A stretch of 64,000 nt of DNA from Sneathiella sp. HT1-7. GTDB lineage: Bacteria > Pseudomonadota > Alphaproteobacteria > Sneathiellales > Sneathiellaceae. Below the pieces are notes generated by a model, which was given only the letters and a program-made list of their open reading frames with translations, did no database searches and was not told the origin of the DNA. Below, in pieces: positions 27,254 through 35,095 of this stretch; the first letter of the stretch is position 1, and the number at the start of each line of letters is the position of its first letter. A program made the translations under genes and the position numbers. The stretch covers positions 186,001 through 250,000 of the forward strand of contig NZ_JAJFZN010000002.1 in assembly GCF_020731145.1 (NCBI RefSeq), written 5' to 3'.

Positions 27254-28093
27254 ATGTCCAACTTGCGAAAAGTGAACCGAGTTATTCATTCTGTTGAAGC
27301 TTCCGACGGGGCCGGTGTAAAGCTGCGCCGCTCAATCGGATCGGAATTGATATCGGAGCTAGACCCGTTTCTGCTGCTCGATAACTTCGGCACTGAAAAC
27401 CCGGATGATTATATCGCAGGCTTTCCTTCTCATCCCCATCGCGGTTTTGAGACCGTGACCTATATGATTGACGGTCAGATGCGGCACAAGGATTCGACCG
27501 GTGCGGAAGGCGTGCTCGGTCCGGGTAGTGTCCAGTGGATGACTGCCGGGCGCGGGATTGTGCATTCCGAAATGCCGGAACAACGTGAGGGTCGGATGAG
27601 TGGGTTTCAGCTCTGGGTCAATTTGCCCGCGAAGAACAAGATGTGCACGCCGCGGTATCAGAACATTGATCCTGACGATGTACCGGAGGTGGTGCTTGAT
27701 AATGTGACACTTCGGGTGCTTGCGGGCGAGGTAGATGGTCCTGACGGACCTGTTATGGGGCCAGTGACGGGTGTTGTGACAGATCCCATCTACATAGATG
27801 TCTCGCTGGAGGCAGGTGGTCGATATCGCCATGCGGTGCCAGAGGGACATACGGCGTTTGCCTATGTATTTGATGGCACCGTTGATGTCAGCGGCCAAGA
27901 GGTAATCCAGCATCATCTCGCGATCCTTTCGGATGGGGGGACGGTTGAACTTTCGAGTGAAGTTGGTGGTCGGGCCATTTTGGTCGCCGGGCGACCTATT
28001 GGAGAGCCTGTGGCACGCTATGGCCCGTTTGTGATGAACAGCTTTGATGAAATACAGCAGGCTGTTCGGGATTTCCAGACAGGCAACTTCTAA
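27254..28093 (+). CDS. Pirin-family protein
   Basis: 279 residues from ATG 27254, which has AGGTG at proper distance. The longer frame would start at TTG. The N-terminal cupin has FPSHPHRGFETVTYMIDGQMRHKDS, with the metal-binding histidines, and MTAGRGIVHSEMP. The second cupin is degenerate. Bacterial pirins act as quercetin dioxygenases or as modulators of central metabolism, and many are uncharacterised. It lies between the SDR and old yellow enzyme genes, with 81 and 87 bases on either side. Confidence 0.9.
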   Translation: MSNLRKVNRVIHSVEASDGAGVKLRRSIGSELISELDPFLLLDNFGTENPDDYIAGFPSHPHRGFETVTYMIDGQMRHKDSTGAEGVLGPGSVQWMTAGRGIVHSEMPEQREGRMSGFQLWVNLPAKNKMCTPRYQNIDPDDVPEVVLDNVTLRVLAGEVDGPDGPVMGPVTGVVTDPIYIDVSLEAGGRYRHAVPEGHTAFAYVFDGTVDVSGQEVIQHHLAILSDGGTVELSSEVGGRAILVAGRPIGEPVARYGPFVMNSFDEIQQAVRDFQTGNF

Positions 28094-28180
28094 CCTTGCT
28101 TGATTGACCGGGGAAAGGCCGTTAGGATTTTCCCCGGCTTAATTGTCTCCATAGAGAATGACGAAAAAGGACTTGCGCCA

Positions 28181-29410
28181 ATGACAGTAGACATTTCTTC
28201 CCCGATTACTCTCCCGTGCGGTGTTTCGGTTAAAAACCGGATTGCCAAGGCCCCGATGACGGAAGGGCTGGCTGACCCGATGAACCGTGCGACGGGACGC
28301 CATGTCACGCTTTATAAAAAATGGGCCGAAGGCGGCGCAGGTATTCTAGTGACGGGTAATGTTCAGGTGGACCGCCGATATCTGGAGAGGCCGGGGAACG
28401 TTGTCATTGATCAGAATGGCGGGCTGGAGGAACTTCGCGCATTTGCTGCTGCGGGGACGTTGAATGATACTCTTCTGTTTATGCAGATCGGTCATGCAGG
28501 GCGGCAGACACCGCGCCGTGTGAACCCCCGGCCGGTCGCTCCGTCAGAAATTTCAATGACACTGCCTGATAGTGCCTTCGGCGCCCCGCGCGCACTCACA
28601 TCCGAAGAGGTGGAGGATGTGATCAAACGGTTTATCCATGTAGCGACTGTAGCCAAGGAAACAGGATTTTCCGGTGTTCAGGTTCATGGTGCGCATGGCT
28701 ATCTGATTTCCGAATTTCTCTCGCCCCTCGCCAACCAGAGGACAGATCAATGGGGTGGCAGCCTTGAAAACCGCGCCCGTCTTTTACGCGCCGTTGTGCA
28801 GGGTATTCGGACGGCAGTAGGTCCGGAGTATCCGATTTCCGTTAAACTGAATTCGTCGGATTTTCAAAATGGCGGTTTTAGTCATGAGGACTGCCTGCAG
28901 GTTGTGAAATGGCTGGAGGAGGACACGGTCGATCTCCTTGAAATTTCTGGCGGCAACTATGAGAATCCCGCCATGATGATTGGTGCACGCGGCGCGGATG
29001 AAATTCGCAATTCGACCATCACTCGTGAAGCCTATTTTATGGGATATGCCAAAAGCATTCGCGACGCAACGAACGTTCCCTTGATGATCACCGGCGGGTT
29101 TAGAAGCCGTGCGGCAATGGACGCGGCACTTGCGGAGGGGAATGTGGATGTAATCGGGATCGCACGCCCGATGTGCGTCGACACGGATGCGCCGAACCAA
29201 TTGCTCGCGTCGCCGGATGCCAGCACGATTGCCTACGAACAGACTATTAAACCGTCAAAAGGCGCACTCGGCTGGTTTTGCCTCAATATCATCCGGATCG
29301 CGGAGGGCAAAGGCGCGAATCCAGACATGACTGGGAAAGAAGCGATTACGGCTTATCTCGAAAATGAAGAACGAACCGCCTCAGCAATGGAAAGTGTAAA
29401 TACAAAATAA
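28181..29410 (+). CDS. NADH:flavin oxidoreductase, old yellow enzyme family
   Basis: 409 residues from ATG 28181, with AAGGA upstream. The in-frame start at 28100 adds 27 unrelated residues. The flavin barrel is marked by VKNRIAKAPMTEG at the N-terminus, QIGHAGRQ, the active-site and phosphate region HGAHGYLISEFLSP and QWGGSLENRARL, and the FMN-phosphate motif MITGGFRS. It would reduce an activated alkene with FMN. It is longer than YqjM-type enzymes (about 340) but lacks the C-terminal NAD-binding domain of the 2,4-dienoyl-CoA reductase class. Confidence 0.9.
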   Translation: MTVDISSPITLPCGVSVKNRIAKAPMTEGLADPMNRATGRHVTLYKKWAEGGAGILVTGNVQVDRRYLERPGNVVIDQNGGLEELRAFAAAGTLNDTLLFMQIGHAGRQTPRRVNPRPVAPSEISMTLPDSAFGAPRALTSEEVEDVIKRFIHVATVAKETGFSGVQVHGAHGYLISEFLSPLANQRTDQWGGSLENRARLLRAVVQGIRTAVGPEYPISVKLNSSDFQNGGFSHEDCLQVVKWLEEDTVDLLEISGGNYENPAMMIGARGADEIRNSTITREAYFMGYAKSIRDATNVPLMITGGFRSRAAMDAALAEGNVDVIGIARPMCVDTDAPNQLLASPDASTIAYEQTIKPSKGALGWFCLNIIRIAEGKGANPDMTGKEAITAYLENEERTASAMESVNTK

Positions 29411-29506
29411 CCGGTTAAAATTTTAAAAAGGAAATTTGATTGCGGTCAATGCGGCTTCAGGCAGATATTAGTAGGTTTGAAGTTCATTCAAAGGGGGGAA
29501 AGGCGT

Positions 29507-29950
29507 ATGTTCGGTAATCCGTCATTGATAACGCGCATTGCGATTGGCAAGTTTATTGGTCTGTTTTTCGGCTTGATCGGCTTTTTCGTAATGCCATATA
29601 TCTGGCCCGAAGGTGATATGTTGCTGCGGCTTGGTGTATTGTTTTGGTACATCACAGTTGGTGCATTTATTGGCGTTTTCGGCGTGATGGACTGGCACCC
29701 CATACTCCGTATGCCGCTGCCTTGGTGGTTCCGCGCGCCCTGGATTGGCGGCTGGATGAACTTCGTCCTTACCCTCTTTGCGTATGATACGTTTCAGCAA
29801 ATGATGCTCTATATTTTCGGACCTGACTTTCCTTTCTTGTCGCCTTTCTGGTTTATTCTGGAAGGTGCAGTTATCGGGTTAATCATTGGGTATTTCGCGA
29901 CGAAGTTTGGTGGTGAGGGCAAAGCCACAGTGCCCGAACAAACTGAATAG
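29507..29950 (+). CDS. Small integral membrane protein of unknown function
   Basis: 147 residues from ATG 29507, preceded by the purine run AAGGGGGGAAAGG. About four hydrophobic helices are visible, starting IAIGKFIGLFFGLIGFFVMP. A proline- and tryptophan-rich central loop reads WHPILRMPLPWWFRAPWIGGW. I recognise no family. It converges on a DsbA-like isomerase gene with a 29-base gap. Confidence 0.7.
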   Translation: MFGNPSLITRIAIGKFIGLFFGLIGFFVMPYIWPEGDMLLRLGVLFWYITVGAFIGVFGVMDWHPILRMPLPWWFRAPWIGGWMNFVLTLFAYDTFQQMMLYIFGPDFPFLSPFWFILEGAVIGLIIGYFATKFGGEGKATVPEQTE

Positions 29951-29979
29951 TCCGGGTAAGGGCTGGTTGTGAGGCCCGG

Positions 29980-30588
29980 CTACTGTTGACGCATAATCTC
30001 TCTTTCGACGGCCTCCAACCGGTCCTTGCCGAAGAACATTTCGTCGCCAACAAATACCATCGGTGCGCCAAAGCAACCGCGCTCGACGGATGCGCTCGTA
30101 TTTTGGATAAGGACTTCTTTGATGGATTGTTCCTGAATACGACCAAGAATATGTGTGCCATCAAGGTCGACGGCGTTTAAAGTGGTGGTGATCACTTCCG
30201 GGTCATCCATCTTCTTTTCATCTTCCCACATGGCCATGAACATCGCGTCTGTATATTGCGCAGAATAGCCTTCCTCTTCGGCAACGATTGCCCCGCGCAT
30301 CATCTGAACGGTGTTAACGGGAAAATGAGGGTTCATCTTGAATTTTGTGAGTTTATGTTCCTTGATAAAGCGCATTGTTTCTAGACGCGCGTAGTCCATT
30401 TTGAGAGGAATATCTGCAAATTGCTGCATGGGTGATTTATTGTTAGTCATCTTGAAGACGCCGCCCAGCAATATCGGGAAATAGGTGAACTTTACCCCGG
30501 TTCTTTTCTCAATCTCGGGAATGGCTTTATGCACAAAGTAGCAATTTGGGCTGCCAAAATCATAGTGAAGTTCGACATTTATCGTCAT
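29980..30588 (-). CDS. 2-hydroxychromene-2-carboxylate isomerase-like (DsbA/GST-kappa) protein
   Basis: 202 residues. The thioredoxin-fold start is LHYDFGSPNCYFVHKAIP, with serine in the position used by GST-kappa and HCCA isomerases instead of a CxxC. It ends with GAPMVFVGDEMFFGKDRLE, the family's C-terminal signature. These use glutathione to isomerise cis-trans aromatic ring-fission products or other compounds. AAGGAA lies eight bases before the ATG. A second member of the family is at 52995-53594. The natural substrate is not known here. Confidence 0.85.
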   Translation of the reverse strand: MTINVELHYDFGSPNCYFVHKAIPEIEKRTGVKFTYFPILLGGVFKMTNNKSPMQQFADIPLKMDYARLETMRFIKEHKLTKFKMNPHFPVNTVQMMRGAIVAEEEGYSAQYTDAMFMAMWEDEKKMDDPEVITTTLNAVDLDGTHILGRIQEQSIKEVLIQNTSASVERGCFGAPMVFVGDEMFFGKDRLEAVEREIMRQQ

Positions 30589-30715
30589 CCGATGATTCCT
30601 TTTTTGTTTTTTGTTGCCGTGGTAAACTGCAGTCTGAACCGGGAGGCGACAAGAGACAAGAGTTGTCTTATGCTACTCAGACATAAACAATAATAATATC
30701 GACGGGAGCGGTAAA

Positions 30716-31297
30716 ATGAATGAAATCTCCAATGAGAGAGCAAAGTTCAGCCAGATGACAGACGGCACAGCGGCCGACTACAAGATCATTTCTGACAATT
30801 TCAAAGTTTTTTCCAAGGAATTGCCGAACAGGGTTCTGAATCACTTGAAGCTATTGGAAGGTGATTTTGGTGGCTTTTCTGTGGATAGACTTGAGCATTC
30901 CCTGCAAAGCGCCACACTTGCCCATCAGGACGGTCAGGATGAGGAATATGTTGTTGCGGCGCTGCTGCACGACATAGGTGATACGCTGGGCACTTTCAAT
31001 CATGCGGATATTGGCGCGGCAATGTTGAAGCCTTTCGTGTCGGAGAAGATCCACTGGATCCTCGAAAAACATGGTATTTTCCAGGGCTATTATTTTTTCC
31101 ACCATATTGGCTTGGACCGGGACATGCGCGAACAGCACCGCGGTCATAAGTATTTCGAGGATTGTGCGCATTTCTGTGCCGCCTATGATCAGGCTGCGTT
31201 TGACAAAAATTTTGAGTCAGCGCCATTAGAATATTTTGAACCGATGGTACGCCGGGTCATGGCCTCGCCCAAGCAATCCATTTATCTGATGGAGTAG
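30716..31297 (+). CDS. HD-domain protein, candidate diiron oxygenase (PhnZ/TmpB-like)
   Basis: 193 residues. The metal-ligand pattern is H61 (RLEHSLQ), H85-D86 (LLHDIGD), H96 (FNHADIG), H119 (LEKHGIF) and D158 (AAYDQAA). The spacing is close to that of the PhnZ family, in which two irons oxidatively cleave a C-P bond. PhnZ has Y-x-x-E ten and seven residues before the first histidine. Here the corresponding stretch is F51-G-G-F54. If it is an oxygenase the pocket is different, and a hydrolase role is also possible. GGGAG lies seven bases before the ATG. No phosphonate genes are adjacent. Confidence 0.75.
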   Translation: MNEISNERAKFSQMTDGTAADYKIISDNFKVFSKELPNRVLNHLKLLEGDFGGFSVDRLEHSLQSATLAHQDGQDEEYVVAALLHDIGDTLGTFNHADIGAAMLKPFVSEKIHWILEKHGIFQGYYFFHHIGLDRDMREQHRGHKYFEDCAHFCAAYDQAAFDKNFESAPLEYFEPMVRRVMASPKQSIYLME

Positions 31298-31320
31298 AGG
31301 CTCTTCCCCGATAGCCTCTA
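31295..31320. terminator. Short hairpin between convergent HD and DMT genes
   Basis: TAGAGGCT (31295-31302) pairs with AGCCTCTA (31313-31320) across 10 bases. It includes the HD stop codon and touches the DMT stop. The following T content is modest. It may end both convergent transcripts. Confidence 0.35.
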
Positions 31321-32232
31321 TATCTTTGTCTCAATGGCTGAGGGTGTTTGCGCCTTGCGGCTGACCTGCAATTCCCGGTGGGAAATATAGGTCGCCGCCC
31401 CAATGATGACAGCACCACCGATCATGACGTAGGGGTCTAGCGGTTCGCCAAATACCAGTAAACCCAATATTGAGGCCCAGACGAGTTGTAGAAAACCGAG
31501 TGGTTGGGTCACTGTTATGGGCGCAGCCTGAAAGGCACGGGTCAGGGTGTAATGACCCGCCGTCGCAATAATGGCGGCCAGAGAAAGCCAGGCGAGTTCA
31601 TGTGTCGTCGGAGCGCGCCATTGTATGATTGCGCCCGGCAATAGGGTGACAGTACATCCCAAGGAAAGCATGCCGACGATCATGGATGAACTCTGGTTTC
31701 CGGTGAGCTTTTTCGCAATAAGAAACGAAACAGCAAAGAGCGGGGCCGCGCAGAGTTGTGCAAGCTGGCCAAGCTGAATCTCCTGAAAACCGGGCCGCAA
31801 AATAATAAGCGCGCCGATAAACCCCGCAATGACGCCGCCAATTCGCCGAAACTGAAGTCTCTCGCCCAGAAAGATCGCCGCACCAATAGTGACAAAAATC
31901 GGAGCGACGTAACCAATTGCGGTTACTTCTGCAATCGGAATGCGGGCCATGGCGTAGAACCAGAGCATAACACCGACCCCATGGACGAGACCTCGTGAAA
32001 TAAACAGCTGGGTGTCCCGCCTATTTGGCATGCCCGGCCAATGTCTAATAACCATGGGGAGAATAATCAGTGACCCCAAACAATAGCGAATAAACGCGGC
32101 CTCAATCGCGGGCATATCAGAGCCAAGATGGCGAACAATCCCCGTCATGCCGACAAAGAGAAAACTCGTCAGGATCATCCAGGCGATCCCTTGCAGGGTC
32201 GTGCTGTTTTTCAGGGAACTGGATACTGACAT
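31318..32232 (-). CDS. DMT-superfamily (EamA) transporter
   Basis: 304 residues with ten hydrophobic helices in two EamA repeats (first ending ALIILRPGF, second with PLGFLQLVWASILGLLVFGEPLDP). Such carriers export amino acids, metabolites or drugs, and some import. AAGG lies eight bases before the ATG. It converges on the HD gene and lies downstream of msrA, separated by a hairpin. Substrate unknown. A second EamA carrier is at 47257-48159. Confidence 0.9.
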   Translation of the reverse strand: MSVSSSLKNSTTLQGIAWMILTSFLFVGMTGIVRHLGSDMPAIEAAFIRYCLGSLIILPMVIRHWPGMPNRRDTQLFISRGLVHGVGVMLWFYAMARIPIAEVTAIGYVAPIFVTIGAAIFLGERLQFRRIGGVIAGFIGALIILRPGFQEIQLGQLAQLCAAPLFAVSFLIAKKLTGNQSSSMIVGMLSLGCTVTLLPGAIIQWRAPTTHELAWLSLAAIIATAGHYTLTRAFQAAPITVTQPLGFLQLVWASILGLLVFGEPLDPYVMIGGAVIIGAATYISHRELQVSRKAQTPSAIETKI

Positions 32233-32282
32233 GCGCTGGCCTTTTTATTTTTATTGCGGCGTCTGCACAAAGTTGTTCAAGC

Positions 32283-32326
32283 AAAGCTGTCGCGCCAAGA
32301 TTCATTTTAAGACGCGCGACAGCTTT
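32283..32326 (-). terminator. 13-bp hairpin downstream of msrA
   Basis: AAAGCTGTCGCGC (32283-32295) is perfectly complementary to GCGCGACAGCTTT (32314-32326), with an 18-base loop. It lies 74 bases past the msrA stop. The T run is short (TTT then GC), so termination may be partial. Confidence 0.55.
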
Positions 32327-32399
32327 TGACTACTTTATTTCGGATAGCGGTAAACTTGATGGTAGAATTTCAGAAATCCAAATCCTCGTTTTGGGTCAA

Positions 32400-33041
32400 T
32401 TAATGTTCCATTATGCCGCGGTGAGCCTGATCGCCCCAAAGCTCTTCTACCTTGGCATCCCGACCGCAATTGAAGCGGTAAAAGCTATATCTTATTGGGT
32501 TTATCTCAGCATAGTTTTGGTGATAGTCCTCTGCAGGGTAAAATGTCATAGCACTTCGGATGGGAGTAACAACAGGATCATTCAATAGCCCCGAGGCATT
32601 AAGCTCAGCTTTGGAATTTTCGGCGGTTGTTTTTTGGGTATCGCTGGTCGTGAAAATAGCCGTCTTGTAACTTTCGCCGCGGTCGCAAAACTGGCCGCCG
32701 TCATCGGTTGGATCGACACTCCGCCAGAAAATATCCAGTATACTTGCATATGAAATCTTGTCTGGATCAAAGATGATTTCGACGGCTTCCAAATATCCGC
32801 TACCGCCCGCCGAGACAGACTTATATGTCGGATTGGGTGATTCTCCCCCGATATAGCCTGAGGTCGTCTTCAGCACGCCAGGGACATGATCAAAATCTGA
32901 CTCCACACACCAGAAACACCCGCCTGCGACAATGGCTGTTTCCTCAGCTGCAGCAGCTTGAGATGCGATGCCGACAGCCCCGCTCATGACAATGGCGAAT
33001 GCCAACATAACTCTTTTAATGGGCGTATAAATCTTCTGCAT
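32400..33041 (-). CDS. msrA: Peptide-methionine (S)-S-oxide reductase, exported form
   Basis: 213 residues. The catalytic motif is GGCFWCVESDF (C42 and C45), followed by HVPGVLKTTSGYIGG. A signal-peptide-like N-terminus (VMLAFAIVMSGAVGIASQAAAAEE, cleavage expected after about residue 32) implies periplasmic repair of oxidised methionine. Most MsrA are cytoplasmic, so the signal is notable. No MsrB or thioredoxin-like partner is encoded beside it. GGAG lies nine bases before the ATG. Confidence 0.92.
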   Translation of the reverse strand: MQKIYTPIKRVMLAFAIVMSGAVGIASQAAAAEETAIVAGGCFWCVESDFDHVPGVLKTTSGYIGGESPNPTYKSVSAGGSGYLEAVEIIFDPDKISYASILDIFWRSVDPTDDGGQFCDRGESYKTAIFTTSDTQKTTAENSKAELNASGLLNDPVVTPIRSAMTFYPAEDYHQNYAEINPIRYSFYRFNCGRDAKVEELWGDQAHRGIMEH

Positions 33042-33164
33042 TAACGAATCTCCGCTTCACGACGTAACTAAACACTGGTCGACTAAGTGGGCTAATTACG
33101 TTGGGATTACCAGAGCATCTCGCAGAAAGTTGATATCACAAAAAAGTCAGCGGATCGGGTGAGT

Positions 33165-34052
33165 TCAGGCCGCTTTTTCGTTTTTCGGCATGGCCGGACC
33201 GAATGGACGGTCTCCCGCGACTGTTGTCCGGTAAAGCGCTCGTCGATAACCATCATAGTCGTTGAGCGCAAGATGCATCGCCGCCCGATTATCCCACATG
33301 GCAAGAGAGTTTTTCCGCCACCGGAACCTGCAGGTAAAAATCTCGCTGACCGAATGACGATAGAGCTTTTCCAAAAGCTCCCGACTATCTCGTTCGGACA
33401 TATCCTTAAACCGGATTGTGTAAACAGGGTTGATGAATAGCGCTTTACGCCCTGTTTCCGGATGAATTCTGACAACGGGATGCTCGATTTCATCATGTGC
33501 TTCTTCAGACTGGATGATCGTCATCGACTTCCGCTTCTTGGTGCCAAGAATGCTTTTGCCTGTGCCGTAAGAGCGACGCGCGGAGTGAATCGCCACCAGC
33601 GGATCGATGAGCGTCTTCATACCGTCCGACAGGGTTTCATATGCAAGGTACATATTGGCAAACATTGTATCACCGCCATAGGGCGGGATATCATCCCCAA
33701 ACAAAATGGTCGCCATCGGCGGATTTTCCTGAAAGGACCAGTCCGAATGCCAATGGCCGCCGAAATTTATGGTCTTTACTTCGTCTGCTTCTTTGACGAC
33801 GGCAATTACCTCCGGATGCTCTCCCATTGTCTTGACATATGGTTCAATGCCAAATGGCCCAAATTGGGAGGTGAAGTTCTTTAGATCTTTGATATCAAGC
33901 GGCTGATCCCGAAAAAAAACAACTACATGCTCGAGGAAGGCCGCACGAATTTCTGCCACTGTTTCTGCGTCAAGGTTGGTGAGATCAACGTCGAAAATTT
34001 CCGCACCGACTGTTCCCGTTAAAGGCTCAACTGAGATTTTTTTATACGCCAT
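33165..34052 (-). CDS. TauD/TfdA-family 2-oxoglutarate-dependent dioxygenase
   Basis: 295 residues. The iron ligands are in FGGHWHSDWSF (H and D of HxD) and, late in the sequence, MHLALNDYDGYRRALYRTTV, which supplies the distal histidine and the 2-oxoglutarate arginine. The start FDVDLTNLDAETVAEIRAAF is typical. It would hydroxylate a small sulfonate, aromatic ether or similar compound with loss of CO2 from 2-oxoglutarate. AGGGA precedes the ATG. It follows the class II aldolase gene on the same strand with a 45-base gap, a possible two-gene unit. Confidence 0.9.
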   Translation of the reverse strand: MAYKKISVEPLTGTVGAEIFDVDLTNLDAETVAEIRAAFLEHVVVFFRDQPLDIKDLKNFTSQFGPFGIEPYVKTMGEHPEVIAVVKEADEVKTINFGGHWHSDWSFQENPPMATILFGDDIPPYGGDTMFANMYLAYETLSDGMKTLIDPLVAIHSARRSYGTGKSILGTKKRKSMTIIQSEEAHDEIEHPVVRIHPETGRKALFINPVYTIRFKDMSERDSRELLEKLYRHSVSEIFTCRFRWRKNSLAMWDNRAAMHLALNDYDGYRRALYRTTVAGDRPFGPAMPKNEKAA

Positions 34053-34097
34053 TGTTCTTTATCCCTGCTTTTATTTATTTTTTTAGAACATTGAACT

Positions 34098-34868
34098 TTA
34101 TTCTGCATAGCCCGGCAATTGACGGTCAAGCTTACGCAGGAGGGCTGTCCAGGCAATCCCGGAAACAGCGGTCAGGCCTTTCTCGCCCTGCTTTGCCGTT
34201 ACTTCCACAACGCTATCGGATGGATAGTGAAGCTTGCGGCCCCCTGCGAGGCTGGCAACCTGCATTTCGCAGGCGCGCTCCAGGAAGTACATACTCAAAA
34301 ACGCATCGCGGACTGTTGGGCCGAGCGCGAGCGTGCCGTGGTTCCAAAGCAGCATCAAATCCTTGTCACCGAGATCCTTTTGCAGGCGCGGCCGTTCGTC
34401 ATGATTAAGCGCGACACCTTCATACTCGTGATATGCAAGTTGCTCTCGGACGAGGAGAGCTGTCTGGTTGAGGGGCAATAACCCTTCTTCCTGTGTCGCG
34501 ACGGCAGTGCCGGCCGCTGTATGCAGATGCATGACGCAGCCTGCATCGTGCCGCACTTCATGAACTGCGGAGTGTATCGTGAAGCCAGCAGGATTCACCG
34601 GATAGTCACTTTCACCGACTATTTCGCCGCTCAGGTCAATTTTGACCAGGGACGAGGCAGTAATTTCATCGAATGTCATACCATAGGGGTTAATGAGAAA
34701 ATGGTTGTCATCACCCGGTAGACGCGCAGAGATATGAGTAAAAATCAAATCATCCCAGCCAAATAGCGCGACCAAACGATAGGCAGCAGCAAGGTCGGTC
34801 CGGATTTCCCATTCGGTGGCACTGAATTGTTCGCGTCGTGATGATTTCTGTAGTTTAGCCAAGCTCAT
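34098..34868 (-). CDS. Class II aldolase/adducin-family protein, second paralogue
   Basis: 256 residues from ATG 34868, with GGGAG six bases upstream. The in-frame start at 34886 lacks such a site. Zinc ligands are in CVMHLHTAAG (H114, H116) and WNHGTLALGPT. Sequence around FTHISARLPG and INPYGMTFDEITASSLVK matches the aldolase at 10742 almost word for word, so the two are paralogues. It is probably co-transcribed with the TauD-type dioxygenase. The product is unknown. Confidence 0.87.
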   Translation of the reverse strand: MSLAKLQKSSRREQFSATEWEIRTDLAAAYRLVALFGWDDLIFTHISARLPGDDNHFLINPYGMTFDEITASSLVKIDLSGEIVGESDYPVNPAGFTIHSAVHEVRHDAGCVMHLHTAAGTAVATQEEGLLPLNQTALLVREQLAYHEYEGVALNHDERPRLQKDLGDKDLMLLWNHGTLALGPTVRDAFLSMYFLERACEMQVASLAGGRKLHYPSDSVVEVTAKQGEKGLTAVSGIAWTALLRKLDRQLPGYAE

Positions 34869-35095
34869 TCTAATCTCCCGTGTCAAGCTTCCGGGTTATG
34901 CTATTCATCTGAAAGCTGCGTACACAACCGGAATACATAAATTTTTATTTATTCTGAGGTTCAAGTGTAGCGGATTTTTTGATTTATGAACAATTCTCTT
35001 TTATCGGGCAATGTCTAACGCGATGTTAATGTTTTTACGGTAGTCATATTTAAGTCGTTGTAATTTATGAGGAGCCGAGCGGGCTAATTGAACGG

